Shown here in pieces: positions 45,352 through 53,990 of a DNA stretch of 64,000 nt. Under the pieces are notes generated by a model. The model was given only the letters and a program-made list of their open reading frames with translations. It had not been told where the DNA came from and did no database searches. The DNA lies in NCBI RefSeq assembly GCF_000559085.1, contig NZ_JALN02000001.1:1178001-1242000 (forward strand), read 5' to 3'. Source of the stretch: Mycolicibacterium aromaticivorans JS19b1 = JCM 16368 (GTDB taxonomy: Bacteria; Actinomycetota; Actinomycetes; Mycobacteriales; Mycobacteriaceae). Position 1 is the first letter of the stretch; each line of letters starts with the position of its first letter. Both the position numbers and the translations under genes were made by a program.

Positions 45352-45447
45352 GCCGCCAAGAGTAGACGGAGCCCCTGGCCGCCCCGGTTCACTGACAGCG
45401 TGATCGCCGGTTACGCGCCCGCGACCCAGCATGAGTACGGTTGAGAC

Positions 45448-46818
45448 ATGCCTGACCTGCCCTTCGGCTTCTCCGCGGGAGACGACCCCGACGGCGACAA
45501 GCCGAAAAAGGATCCGAACCCCGGCCCCGGTGACCCGTTCGGCTTCGCCGGCGGCGACTTCAACATGGCCGACCTCGGTCAGATCTTCACCAAGCTCGGC
45601 CAGATGTTCAGCGGCGCCGGCAACCCAATGGCGGGCGGTTCGGGACCGGTCAACTACGACGTGGCCCGCCAGCTCGCGTCGAGTTCGATCGGCTTCGTCG
45701 CGCCCATCCCGTCAGCCACCAGCACCGCCGTCGCCGACGCCGTGCACCTGGCCGACACCTGGCTGGACGGGGCGACCGCGCTGCCCGCCGGCGCGACCAA
45801 AGCCGTCGCGTGGACCCCCAACGACTGGGTCGACGGCACACTGGACCGCTGGAAGCGACTGTGCGACCCGATGGCCGAGCAGATCTCGTCGGTATGGGCG
45901 CAGTCCTTGCCTGAGGAAGCCAAGGCGATGGCCGGTCCCCTGATGGCGATGATGACCCAGATGGGCGGAATGGCTTTCGGTTCGCAGCTGGGTCAGGCGC
46001 TCGGGAAGCTGTCGCGCGAGGTGTTGACGTCCACCGACATCGGACTGCCGCTGGGACCGACCGGCGTCGCCGCCCTGCTGCCGGAGGCCATCGAGACGCT
46101 GTCCGAGGGCCTCGAGCAGCCGCGCAGCGAGATCATGACGTTCCTGGCCGCCCGCGAGGCGGCTCATCATCGGCTGTTCAGCCATGTCCCGTGGCTCTCC
46201 AGTCAGCTGCTCAACGCCGTCGAGGCCTACGCCAAGGGCATGAAGATCGACATGAGCGGCCTCGAGGAGTTGGCGCAGGGCATCAACCCGGCCGCACTGA
46301 CCGACCCGGCCGCCATGGAACAGCTGCTCAGCCAGGGCATGTTCGAACCGAAGGCCACCCCGGAGCAGACCGCGGCGCTCGAGCGGCTGGAGACCATGCT
46401 GGCTCTGATCGAGGGCTGGGTGCAGACCGTGGTCACCGCTGCGCTCGGTGAGCGCATTCCCGGCACCGCCGCGCTCTCGGAGATGCTGCGACGCCGCCGG
46501 GCCACCGCCGGACCTGCAGAACAGACCTTCGCGACGCTGGTCGGACTGGAACTGCGGCCTCGCAAGATGCGGGAGGCCGCGGCGCTGTGGGAGCGGCTCA
46601 CCGACGCCGTCGGCATCGACGCGCGCGACGCCGTCTGGCAGCACCCGGATCTGCTGCCCAGCTCCGCCGACCTCGACGAGCCGGCCGGCTTCATCGACCG
46701 GATCATCGGCGGCGACACCAGCGGCGTGGACATCGACGCCGCGATCGAGGAATTCCAGAAGGCAACGGAGTCCGAAGAGGACGACAAGAAGCCCGGCGAC
46801 GGGCCTGTGGATAGCTGA
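45448..46818 (+). CDS. Zinc-dependent metalloprotease-like protein (DUF2342, Rv3195 type)
   Basis: 456 residues. Asp/Pro/Gly-rich N-terminal 60 residues, then helical DUF2342 domain. The histidine-containing segment MTFLAAREAAHHRLFSHVPWL contains the pair of His thought to coordinate metal, though no canonical HExxH is present. Databases label this family both as zinc-dependent metalloprotease and F420-associated; neither activity follows from sequence alone. The next gene begins 36 bases later. Confidence 0.85.
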   Translation: MPDLPFGFSAGDDPDGDKPKKDPNPGPGDPFGFAGGDFNMADLGQIFTKLGQMFSGAGNPMAGGSGPVNYDVARQLASSSIGFVAPIPSATSTAVADAVHLADTWLDGATALPAGATKAVAWTPNDWVDGTLDRWKRLCDPMAEQISSVWAQSLPEEAKAMAGPLMAMMTQMGGMAFGSQLGQALGKLSREVLTSTDIGLPLGPTGVAALLPEAIETLSEGLEQPRSEIMTFLAAREAAHHRLFSHVPWLSSQLLNAVEAYAKGMKIDMSGLEELAQGINPAALTDPAAMEQLLSQGMFEPKATPEQTAALERLETMLALIEGWVQTVVTAALGERIPGTAALSEMLRRRRATAGPAEQTFATLVGLELRPRKMREAAALWERLTDAVGIDARDAVWQHPDLLPSSADLDEPAGFIDRIIGGDTSGVDIDAAIEEFQKATESEEDDKKPGDGPVDS

Positions 46819-46853
46819 GCCGCGCGGCACCCTCGTGGTGTCAGAGTCGGCAG

Positions 46854-47684
46854 GTGCTCTATGCGCTCGACCCCGCGATGCCGGTGCTGTTGCGACCCGA
46901 CGACGCGGTGCAGGTCGGTTGGGATCCCCGACGCGCCGTGCTGGTTCGCCCGCCTGATGGTGTGACGCCGGCCGCGCTGGCCAGCCTGCTGCGCGGCATG
47001 CAGGTTCCGCTCGGCAAATCCGAACTGCGGCGACTGGCCGCCACGCACGGACTCGCCGACACCCTCGACCAACTGTTGGACGCGCTGGAAACCAGCGGCG
47101 TCGTCCGCGGCCGGGCCCGCCCCACCGCTGCGCGCGCACTGTCGATCCGGGTGCACGGCAGCGGCCCCCTCGCCGATCTGCTGGTCGAGGCACTGCGCTG
47201 TTCCGGGGCGCGGATCGCGCAGACCAGCCACACTGGCGCCGCGCTGTCGACGGCCCGCGCCGACATGGTCGTGCTGACCGATTACCTGGTGGCCGATCCC
47301 CGGCTGGTGCGTGACCTGCACACCGTCGGGGTCCCACACCTGCCGGTACGGGTACGCGACGGCGCCGGGCTGGTCGGCCCGCTGGTGATCCCCGGGGTGA
47401 CGAGCTGTCTGGCGTGCGCCGACCTGCATCGCACCGACCGGGACGGCGCCTGGCCCGCGGTAGCCGCTCAGCTACGGGACGTGATCGGCACCGCCGACCG
47501 TCCGACCGTTCTAGCAACCGCCGCAGTCGCGCTCGGCCAGTTGCAGCGCATCATCACAGCGGTGCGCGGACAAGAAGCCGCCGGCGCTCCCCCGACGACA
47601 CTGAACACCACCCTGCAGGTCGATGTGAGTAATAACACGATCACGGCTCGCCGCTGGTCACGGCATCCACGCTGCGAATGCTGA
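46854..47684 (+). CDS. Cyclodehydratase/ThiF-like protein (Rv3196 type)
   Basis: 276 residues. A degenerate nucleotide-binding region (about 95-175: VHGSGPLADLLVEALRCSGARI, DMVVLTDYLV) is followed by GVTSCLACADLHRTDRD and a C-terminal CEC; these two Cys pairs resemble the zinc site of E1-like proteins. Related to the cyclodehydratase partner domains of thiazole/oxazole-forming RiPP systems, but no YcaO or precursor peptide gene is adjacent. GTG 46854 is the only suitable start. Confidence 0.78.
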   Translation: MLYALDPAMPVLLRPDDAVQVGWDPRRAVLVRPPDGVTPAALASLLRGMQVPLGKSELRRLAATHGLADTLDQLLDALETSGVVRGRARPTAARALSIRVHGSGPLADLLVEALRCSGARIAQTSHTGAALSTARADMVVLTDYLVADPRLVRDLHTVGVPHLPVRVRDGAGLVGPLVIPGVTSCLACADLHRTDRDGAWPAVAAQLRDVIGTADRPTVLATAAVALGQLQRIITAVRGQEAAGAPPTTLNTTLQVDVSNNTITARRWSRHPRCEC

Positions 47685-47727
47685 CATCCATGGTTGCCAG
47701 GAGACCGCCGTCAGGGATGATGGTCTG

Positions 47728-49053
47728 GTGGCAGACATCAAGCGAGGCCGCGCGGCCCGCAACGTCAAGCTGGCGACCATCCCGGTCGGCTTTGCCGGCA
47801 GGGCGGCGCTGGGCTTGGGCAAACGACTGACCGGTAAGTCGAAAGACGAGGTCCAGGCCGAGCTATTGGAAAAGGCTGCCAACCAGTTGTTCACCGTGCT
47901 CGGTGAACTCAAGGGCGGAGCCATGAAGGTCGGCCAGGCGCTGTCGGTGATGGAAGCCGCCATCCCGCCGGAGTTCGGCGAGCCCTACCGCGAGGCCCTG
48001 ACCAAGCTCCAGAAGGACGCTCCGCCACTGCCGGCGGCGAAGGTGCATCGCGTGCTCGACGGCCAGCTCGGCACCAAGTGGCGTGAGCGCTTCCAGTCTT
48101 TCGATGACACCCCGGTCGCGTCGGCCAGCATCGGCCAGGTGCACAAGGGGGTGTGGTCGGACGGTCGCGAGGTGGCGGTCAAGATCCAGTACCCGGGCGC
48201 CGACGAGGCACTGCGCGCCGACCTGAAGACCATGCAACGCCTGGTCAGTGTGTTCAAACAGCTCGCGCCGGGCGCCGATGTGGAGGGCGTGGTCGACGAG
48301 CTCATCGAACGCACCGAGATGGAGCTGGACTACCGGCTCGAGGCCGATAACCAGCGCGCATTCGCGAAGGCCTACCAAGGCCATCCGCATTTCGTTGTGC
48401 CGCACGTGGTCGCCAGCTCGCCGAAGGTGATGATCTCCGAGTGGATCGACGGCACCCCGATGGCGCAGATCATCCGGGATGGCACGCCCGACGAGCGCGA
48501 CCTCTGTGGCACAAGGCTTATCGAGCTGACCTTCGACGCACCGGCACGGCTCGGCATGATCCACGGCGACGCGCATCCCGGAAACTTCATGATGCTGCCT
48601 GACGGCCGGATGGGCGTCATCGACTTCGGTGCGGTCGGCCCGCTGCCGGATGGACTGCCCGTCGAGATCGGTCAGATCATCTGTCTGGCCCGCGACAAGA
48701 AGTACGACGAACTGCTGCCCGCGATGGAACGCGTCGGCTTCATCCAAAAGGGTGAGCAGGTGTCGGTGCGCGAAATCGACGACATGCTGCGCCAGTACGT
48801 CGAGCCCATCGAGGTCGACGTCTTCCACTACACCCGCCGGTGGCTGCAGAGGATGGCAGCGGCGAATATGAATGTCTCAGCGGAGCAGATCAGGACCGCC
48901 CGGGCGATGGACCTGCCTGCCAAACTGGCGATCCCACTGCGGGTGATCGCGTCGACCGTGGCGATCTCGTGTCAGCTCGACGCCCATGTTCCGACTCGTG
49001 AGCTGGCGGCAAAGTTCGTGCCAGGATTCGTCGAGCCCGAGCCGGCGCACTAG
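47728..49053 (+). CDS. ABC1 (UbiB/AarF-type) atypical kinase
   Basis: 441 residues. N-terminal KxGQ motif region (GGAMKVGQALS), the Ala-rich nucleotide loop VASASIGQVHKG, VAVKIQYPG (invariant Lys), ExD motif (ELDYRLEADNQ), catalytic GMIHGDAHPGNFM and metal-binding VIDFGAVG. The family regulates quinone biosynthesis or lipid homeostasis in other organisms. Corresponds to Rv3197, a gene next to whiB7 in mycobacteria. GTG 47728 is chosen from the MADIKRG start typical of orthologues. Confidence 0.92.
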   Translation: MADIKRGRAARNVKLATIPVGFAGRAALGLGKRLTGKSKDEVQAELLEKAANQLFTVLGELKGGAMKVGQALSVMEAAIPPEFGEPYREALTKLQKDAPPLPAAKVHRVLDGQLGTKWRERFQSFDDTPVASASIGQVHKGVWSDGREVAVKIQYPGADEALRADLKTMQRLVSVFKQLAPGADVEGVVDELIERTEMELDYRLEADNQRAFAKAYQGHPHFVVPHVVASSPKVMISEWIDGTPMAQIIRDGTPDERDLCGTRLIELTFDAPARLGMIHGDAHPGNFMMLPDGRMGVIDFGAVGPLPDGLPVEIGQIICLARDKKYDELLPAMERVGFIQKGEQVSVREIDDMLRQYVEPIEVDVFHYTRRWLQRMAAANMNVSAEQIRTARAMDLPAKLAIPLRVIASTVAISCQLDAHVPTRELAAKFVPGFVEPEPAH

Positions 49054-49073
49054 CCGGCTCGGACCCGACCCCG

Positions 49074-49343
49074 TTAGGCCGCGATCACGTCCTTGCGCGG
49101 ACGCCCCCGTGGCCGCTTGCGCTCCACGATGCTGCCGCGTTCGATGATCTCGCCGCCCCAAACTCCCCACGGCTCACCGCGGTCCAACGCGGCGGCGAGG
49201 CATTGCCGCCGGATCGGACAGTCCCCGCAGAGCACCTTCGCTCTCTCCAGCTCCATGGGACTCTCGGCGAACCACAAGTCGGGATTCCCGTCGTGGCACG
49301 GCAACACCGGCAGCTTCTCCTCGCGGACTGTCGATGTCGACAT
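49074..49343 (-). CDS. whiB7: Redox-sensitive transcription factor WhiB7
   Basis: 89 residues. Four Fe-S cysteines (C16 in PCHDG; C39, C42 and C48 in CGDCPIRRQC), the GVWGG turn, and a C-terminal AT-hook RGRPRK that binds AT-rich DNA next to the -35 box. It activates intrinsic multidrug resistance genes with SigA and is autoactivated. A promoter with AT tract, a translated leader ORF and a terminator-type hairpin all lie upstream (49421-49774). The start follows AGGTGAGAGAGAC. Confidence 0.97.
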   Translation of the reverse strand: MSTSTVREEKLPVLPCHDGNPDLWFAESPMELERAKVLCGDCPIRRQCLAAALDRGEPWGVWGGEIIERGSIVERKRPRGRPRKDVIAA

Positions 49344-49420
49344 GTCTCTCTCACCTGCTTCCTGGTCGAAAGGCTTTATCTCTTAGGGGATCCGGGCCAG
49401 GAATCGGGCGGAAACACAAA

Positions 49421-49453
49421 GGCCACGGATCCTTTGACTTCGGGTCCGTGGCC
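49421..49453 (-). terminator. Attenuator hairpin in whiB7 leader
   Basis: On the minus strand GGCCACGGACCC pairs with GGATCCGTGGCC around a nine-base loop (one G-U pair), followed by TTTGTGTTT: an intrinsic terminator between the leader ORF and whiB7. The 5' arm can instead pair with GTCCGTGG in the last codons of the leader ORF (49494-49501), giving an alternative, antiterminator structure. Confidence 0.8.
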
Positions 49454-49476
49454 AGTGGCTGTGTCTGGGAGCTTTC

Positions 49477-49674
49477 CTAGATGAAGCTCCTGTCCACGGA
49501 CGCGATCGTCGGGGCGGCGTTGACGCGACGCTTACGCTGCGCCGAAATAGCGGCGGCCGCGTCGGCGGCATGGGCAGCGAAAGCCTGATGCGTGGGAGTC
49601 GCCATGACGGCACGGAAGGACCACGCACGACGCGCAACTGCAGCTACGCCAACATTCGCAGTGCTGCTGATCAT
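49477..49674 (-). CDS. Leader ORF upstream of whiB7
   Basis: 65 codons from an ATG at 49674 behind AAGGAGG eight to ten bases upstream, ending in TAG just before the attenuator. The peptide has Ala-rich and basic stretches (SAQRKRRVNAAPTIASVDRSF) and looks like a translated leader rather than an enzyme. The distal codons overlap the sequence that can pair with the terminator arm, so ribosome stalling or slow translation could decide between structures. Leader-ORF control of whiB7 is known in mycobacteria; this particular folding is read from the bases here. An internal ATG gives a shorter alternative. Confidence 0.7.
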   Translation of the reverse strand: MISSTANVGVAAVARRAWSFRAVMATPTHQAFAAHAADAAAAISAQRKRRVNAAPTIASVDRSFI

Positions 49675-49736
49675 CGTCGGTCCCTCCTTTCCTCACGCCG
49701 CCCTGTAGCTATCGATCGGCACAGGATTCGTTTCAG

Positions 49737-49766
49737 AGGCTAACCCCTAACACCGTTTCGCTACAA
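49737..49766 (-). promoter_or_regulatory. whiB7 promoter
   Basis: Minus-strand -35 TTGTAG (49761-49766), 18-base spacer, -10 TAGCCT (49737-49742). An A4T tract (49770-49774) lies just upstream of the -35 box, where the AT-hook of WhiB7 is expected to bind for autoactivation. The transcript would have a leader of roughly 390 bases. Confidence 0.65.
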
Positions 49767-49881
49767 GCGATTTTCTGACCTGCGGTTTGACCCTCGTCGA
49801 CCTCCCGGGAAGGCAACCGGCGAAGCCACCGGGGCCGACCCGCTCAGCAGCCGCAACGCCGGTCCTGAGAAACTAATTCCC

Positions 49882-50376
49882 ATGGCACAGATAACCCTGC
49901 GTGGAAACCCGATCAACACCGTTGGAGACCTGCCCGCCGTCGGCGCCCAGGCCCCCGCATTCACTTTGACCGGCACTGACCTCGGCGACCTGGCCAGCAG
50001 CCAGTTCGATGGAAAAGCCTTGGTGCTCAACATCTTTCCCTCGATCGACACCCCGGTGTGCGCCACCAGCGTGCGGACGTTCAACGAGCGCGCGGCAGCC
50101 ACCGGCGCACCGGTGGTCAACATCTCCAAGGATCTGCCGTTCGCACTGAAGCGATTCTGCGGGGCCGAAGGCATCGAGAACGCCGTGGCCGCGTCAGCGT
50201 TCCGCAGCAGCTTCGGTGAAGACTTCGGCATCACCATCACCGACGGACCGATGGCGGGCCTGCTGGGCCGCGCGGTCGTGGTGGTCGGCGCCGACGGCAA
50301 GGTGGCCTACACCGAGCTGGTCCCCGAGATCGGTCAAGAACCCGACTACGACGCCGCAGTCGCCGCGCTTAGTTGA
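49882..50376 (+). CDS. tpx: Thiol peroxidase Tpx
   Basis: 164 residues, full family length. Peroxidatic Cys in FPSIDTPVCATSVRTFNE (Thr and Cys arranged TPxC), resolving Cys in LKRFCGAEG, and conserved LVPEIGQEPDYDAA end. Atypical 2-Cys peroxiredoxin that reduces hydroperoxides with thioredoxin. Compared with the M. tuberculosis order, this gene is inserted between whiB7 and uvrD2. Confidence 0.97.
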   Translation: MAQITLRGNPINTVGDLPAVGAQAPAFTLTGTDLGDLASSQFDGKALVLNIFPSIDTPVCATSVRTFNERAAATGAPVVNISKDLPFALKRFCGAEGIENAVAASAFRSSFGEDFGITITDGPMAGLLGRAVVVVGADGKVAYTELVPEIGQEPDYDAAVAALS

Positions 50377-50436
50377 TGCGCGGTCCCCGCGACGGCGCCG
50401 CCGTCGCGGTCTGAACGCCTCTTTCCTTCACACGTC

Positions 50437-50477
50437 ACTCCGCGATACCGCAGCTCAACGCCGCGGTATCGCGGAGT
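50437..50477. terminator. 15-bp inverted repeat downstream of tpx
   Basis: ACTCCGCGATACCGC (50437-50451) and its exact complement (50463-50477) around an 11-base loop. No T-run follows, so it would be a poor intrinsic terminator by the classical rule; mycobacterial hairpins without U-tracts can still terminate, or it may be a protein binding site. It lies 61 bases past the tpx stop and about 130 before the next gene. Confidence 0.55.
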
Positions 50478-50605
50478 AATGCTGTCTGCACAGTCTCCGG
50501 GCCCAAGCTCACGCCCTAATTACAACGACGGAAAGGCGTAGCGGCGTACCCTCAGGCACATAGCACATGAATACTGCTAAAACCCGAACAGAAGGGTGCC
50601 TGAAG

Positions 50606-51046
50606 ATGAACAAAAAGCAAATCATTGCTACGAGCTGTGCGGTGTCGTGGGCCGCAGTGATCCCGATGAGCAGTGCCTTCACAGCATCCGCGACCCCCGA
50701 CTGGATGCCGTCCGACGGCGAATCAGGCGCAGTGACCGGCGCCGGCGGTGCACCGTCCCTCGGCGTCGGCGGTACGTCCAGCTACACCGGGGGATCCACA
50801 TCCTCCGGCTTCTGCGGTGACCCATCGACGTACACCGGCACCTCCACGTCCGCGATCTGCTCGGGCGCATCGGTCGGAGTCGGCGGACCGTCCAGCTACA
50901 CCGGCGGCTCCACGGCCAACAACCCACAAAGCACAGCCAGCCTGGGGGTCGGCGGAGTCAACAGCTACACCGGCCAGGGCACATCCGGCGACACCCTCAA
51001 TGGCACCAACACCACCACGCGGACTGTCAATTACGGCCCGGGATAA
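50606..51046 (+). CDS. Secreted SYTGGST-repeat protein, copy 1
   Basis: 146 residues: signal peptide (KKQIIATSCAVSWAAVIPMSSAFTASA) then a Gly/Ser/Thr-rich mature part with units GVGGTSSYTGGST, DPSTYTGTST, GVGGPSSYTGGST and GVGGVNSYTGQGT, ending NGTNTTTRTVNYGPG. Two Cys (GFCGD, ICSG) lie between repeats. ATG 50606 follows GAAGGG, unlike the earlier ATG 50567. I recognise no domain. The tandem paralogue follows at 51132. It may be a surface-exposed structural protein. Confidence 0.75.
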   Translation: MNKKQIIATSCAVSWAAVIPMSSAFTASATPDWMPSDGESGAVTGAGGAPSLGVGGTSSYTGGSTSSGFCGDPSTYTGTSTSAICSGASVGVGGPSSYTGGSTANNPQSTASLGVGGVNSYTGQGTSGDTLNGTNTTTRTVNYGPG

Positions 51047-51131
51047 CGGAATCCGGCCTGGCCGGCAGTCACACATTTGATTTCACTATGAGTCTCGTGA
51101 CCCGGGCGGGTTCCACCGCCATTCTTGAGGC

Positions 51132-51572
51132 ATGGAACTCGTAGCTCGAAATGACCTCAAGCACAGTCTGATTCGCCGCCATCGACGCCACCGGATGTTC
51201 GGTTGCGCAACCCTCTTCGCGGCTGTCGCGCTGAGCGGCTCCCCTGTCGCCGCGGCGGAGGACGCGACCGGTGGTGAATCGGGCGCGATCGCCGGCGCCG
51301 GGTTCGGACCCAGCGCCGGTGTCGGCGGCCCGTCGAGCTACACCGGCGGTTCGACGTCGAACAACCTGTGCCACCAGCACTGCACCGGTGCCAGCGTCGG
51401 AGTGGGCGGCCCGTCGAGCTATACCGGCGGTGCCACCGTCAATCACCCGGGAGGTATGGCGAGCCAAGGGGTCGGAGACGTCAGCAGCTACACCGGCCAC
51501 GGCACCGCTGGAGCCCCGAACAACGGCACGAACGCCACCACCAGGACCGGCAACTACGGGCCGGGCCACTGA
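51132..51572 (+). CDS. Secreted SYTGGST-repeat protein, copy 2
   Basis: 146 residues: basic start (SLIRRHRRHRMFGCATLFAAVALSGSPVAAAE), cleavage near AAAE, then units GVGGPSSYTGGST, GVGGPSSYTGGAT and GVGDVSSYTGHGT, two Cys in NLCHQHC, and the same NGTNATTRTGNYGPG ending as copy 1. It is plainly a tandem duplicate with diverged spacing. The ATG at 51132 has poor Shine-Dalgarno spacing; the internal ATG at MFGCATLF is possible. Ends two bases from the convergent uvrD2. Confidence 0.74.
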   Translation: MELVARNDLKHSLIRRHRRHRMFGCATLFAAVALSGSPVAAAEDATGGESGAIAGAGFGPSAGVGGPSSYTGGSTSNNLCHQHCTGASVGVGGPSSYTGGATVNHPGGMASQGVGDVSSYTGHGTAGAPNNGTNATTRTGNYGPGH

Positions 51573-51573
51573 C

Positions 51574-53700
51574 CTACTGGCGGGCGCGCACCAGCTCGAG
51601 CACGTCGGGCCCGAACTGCTCGAGCTTGCGCGCCCCGATGCCGGGAATCGCCACCAGCGCCGCATCGTCGGCGGGCAGGCACTCGGCGATCGCGATCAGC
51701 GTGTTGTCGGTGAAGACAACGTAGGCAGGCACTTTCAGCTCTTTCGCGGTCCGAAGCCGCCAATCTTTGAGCTGGCTCAAGAGTTCGTCGTCGACGTCGA
51801 CCGAACAGGTTTCGCAGCGGCGCAACATGATTGACGGTGCCGTGCTCAGTACGGCGTTGCAGACCCGGCAGCGCGGTGTCGCGCTCTTCGGCCTGCGTGG
51901 CCGGTTCGGTGTCGGCTCGGCCTGAGTCTGTGGTGCGATGCCGTTGAGGAATCGGGACGGACGCCGGCCCTGCCTGCCACCCGGGGTTCGGGCGAGTGCC
52001 CAACTGAGCTCCAAATACATTCGGGCGCGGGTGATTCCGACATACAGCAGGCGGCGCTCCTCTTCGACCGCCTCACTGTCGGGTCCGTGCGCCAGCGCGT
52101 GCGAGATCGGCAGCGTGCCGTCGGCGAGTCCGACCAGGAACACCGCGTCCCATTCCAGGCCCTTGGCGGCGTGCAGCGAGGCCAGCGTCACGCCCTGCAC
52201 CACCGGTGGGTGCCGGGCGTCGGCCCGCACCCTCAGTTCGGCCACCAACGCGGGCAGGTCCAACTGCGGACGGGCGGCCACCTCGTCGTCGACCAGGTCG
52301 GCCAGCGCGGTGAGCGCCTCCCAGCGCTCTCTGGCCTTGGTACCCGCCGGTGGTTCGTCGGTCAGGCCCAGCGGCTCGAGGATCTGGCGCACGATCTCCG
52401 ATAGCGGGCCTTCGGTTTGGCGCTCCGCCGCGCGCTGCAGCGCCAGCAGCGACTGCCGGATCTCCTGGCGGCTGAAGAACCCTTCACCGCCGCGCACCTG
52501 GAACGGGATACCGGCCTCGGTGAGCGCCTCCTCGTAGGCCTCGGATTGCGCGTTGATGCGATACAGCACCGCGATTTCGGCTGCGGGCGTTCCGGATTCG
52601 ACCAGACGCTTGATCGACCGCGCGACCGACGCCGCCTCGGCGACCTCGTCGGGATGTTCGTGGAACGTCGGTGACGGGCCGGGTTCGCGCTGACCGATCA
52701 GGTGCAGCTTGCTGCCCGCCACTCGGCCGCGCGCCGCAGCGATCACCCGATTGGCCAGCGACACCACCTGCGGGGTGGAGCGATAGTCCCGCTCGAGGCG
52801 GACCACCGTCGCGTCGGGGAACTGGCGGGAGAAATCGAGCAGGTAGCGCGGCGAGGCGCCGGTGAACGAGTAGATGGTCTGGTTGGCGTCGCCGACGACG
52901 GTCAAGTCGTCGCGGTTGCCCAGCCACGCGTCGAGCACCCGCTGCTGCAGCGGGGTGACGTCCTGATACTCGTCGACGACGAAGCAGCGGTAGCGGTCCC
53001 GGAACTCGGCGGCCACCGCGGCGTCGTTCTCGATCGCGCCGGCGGTGTGCAGCAGCAGGTCGTCGAAATCCAGCAGCGCGATGCCGTCGCGGTTGGCTTT
53101 GAGCTTCTCGTAGCCGGCGTAGACCCCTGCGACCTTCGCAGCGTCCAGCGGGATGTCGCGCTGAATTTTGGCCACCGCGGCGGCGTAGCCCTCCGGGCTG
53201 ATCAATGAGGCCTTGGCCCATTCGATTTCGCCGGCCAGGTCCCGCACGTCGTCGGTACTGACCTGCAAGCGGGCTCGGCTCGCGGCTTGGGCGACGACGG
53301 AGAACTTGGTGTCCAGCAGCTGCCAGCCCGTGTCACCGACCACCCGCGGCCAGAAGTACCGCAGCTGACGCAGCGCGGCCGCGTGGAAGGTCAGTGCCTG
53401 CACCGATCCGACCGGAGCGCCCATGTTCTGCGCGTCCATGGCGCGCAGCCGGGAGCGCATCTCCCCCGCGGCGCGCGAGGTGAACGTCACCGCCAGTACC
53501 TGGCCGGCGGCGACGTGACCGTTGGCGACCAGGTGCGCGATGCGGTGGGTGATCGTGCGGGTCTTACCGGTGCCGGCACCGGCCAGCACACACAACGGCC
53601 CCCGGGCGGCCAGCACGGCCTCGCGCTGTTCGTCGTCGAGGCCCCTCAGATGGTCGACGGTCACCGGCATGCGCTCCATCTTGGCAGGGGGTGGGGACAT
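51574..53700 (-). CDS. uvrD2: DNA helicase UvrD2 with HRDC domain
   Basis: 708 residues. Superfamily 1A motor: [13 protein letters not shown] (Walker A), [14 protein letters not shown] (Walker B), [15 protein letters not shown] and the late [14 protein letters not shown] motif; then a tetracysteine zinc-type module (CRVCNAV, CETC) and a C-terminal HRDC domain ([20 protein letters not shown]). This is the layout of mycobacterial UvrD2 (Rv3198c). A 3'-5' helicase important for viability in M. tuberculosis. ATG 53700 is used; an ATG at 53670 would remove ten residues. Confidence 0.95.
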   Translation of the reverse strand: MSPPPAKMERMPVTVDHLRGLDDEQREAVLAARGPLCVLAGAGTGKTRTITHRIAHLVANGHVAAGQVLAVTFTSRAAGEMRSRLRAMDAQNMGAPVGSVQALTFHAAALRQLRYFWPRVVGDTGWQLLDTKFSVVAQAASRARLQVSTDDVRDLAGEIEWAKASLISPEGYAAAVAKIQRDIPLDAAKVAGVYAGYEKLKANRDGIALLDFDDLLLHTAGAIENDAAVAAEFRDRYRCFVVDEYQDVTPLQQRVLDAWLGNRDDLTVVGDANQTIYSFTGASPRYLLDFSRQFPDATVVRLERDYRSTPQVVSLANRVIAAARGRVAGSKLHLIGQREPGPSPTFHEHPDEVAEAASVARSIKRLVESGTPAAEIAVLYRINAQSEAYEEALTEAGIPFQVRGGEGFFSRQEIRQSLLALQRAAERQTEGPLSEIVRQILEPLGLTDEPPAGTKARERWEALTALADLVDDEVAARPQLDLPALVAELRVRADARHPPVVQGVTLASLHAAKGLEWDAVFLVGLADGTLPISHALAHGPDSEAVEEERRLLYVGITRARMYLELSWALARTPGGRQGRRPSRFLNGIAPQTQAEPTPNRPRRPKSATPRCRVCNAVLSTAPSIMLRRCETCSVDVDDELLSQLKDWRLRTAKELKVPAYVVFTDNTLIAIAECLPADDAALVAIPGIGARKLEQFGPDVLELVRARQ

Positions 53701-53733
53701 TGCACGTTTGGCGCTGAGGATAGGTTCGAGCCC

Positions 53734-53985
53734 ATGAGTGGCAACGATCCCCAGCTCACCATGTACTCCACCGTGTGGTGCGGCTACTGCAAGCGCCTGA
53801 AGACCGCGCTGAAATCGGCGGGCATCGCGTTCACCGAAGTCGACATCGAGCACGACCCGGACGCCGCCAAGTTCGTGATGTCGGTCAACAACGGCAACCA
53901 GACCGTCCCGACCGTGAAGTTCTCCGACGGTTCGGCGCTGACCAACCCCAGCCTCAAAGACGTGCAGGCCAAGCTGGCGTCGTAA
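53734..53985 (+). CDS. mrx1: Mycoredoxin (glutaredoxin-like)
   Basis: 83 residues of thioredoxin fold. Active site [11 protein letters not shown] (CxxC), then the cis-Pro NQTVPTV and a GSALTNPSL end. By position it equals Rv3198A, which uses mycothiol to reduce mixed disulfides. It is the divergent neighbour of uvrD2, 33 bases away. Full length for the family. Confidence 0.94.
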   Translation: MSGNDPQLTMYSTVWCGYCKRLKTALKSAGIAFTEVDIEHDPDAAKFVMSVNNGNQTVPTVKFSDGSALTNPSLKDVQAKLAS

Positions 53986-53990
53986 TCGCC

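Noticed and set aside
46854..47684. RiPP (thiazole/oxazole peptide) cluster around the cyclodehydratase-like gene
   Set aside because: No YcaO gene, dehydrogenase or precursor peptide is seen nearby; the gene sits in the conserved mycobacterial Rv3195-Rv3197 order.
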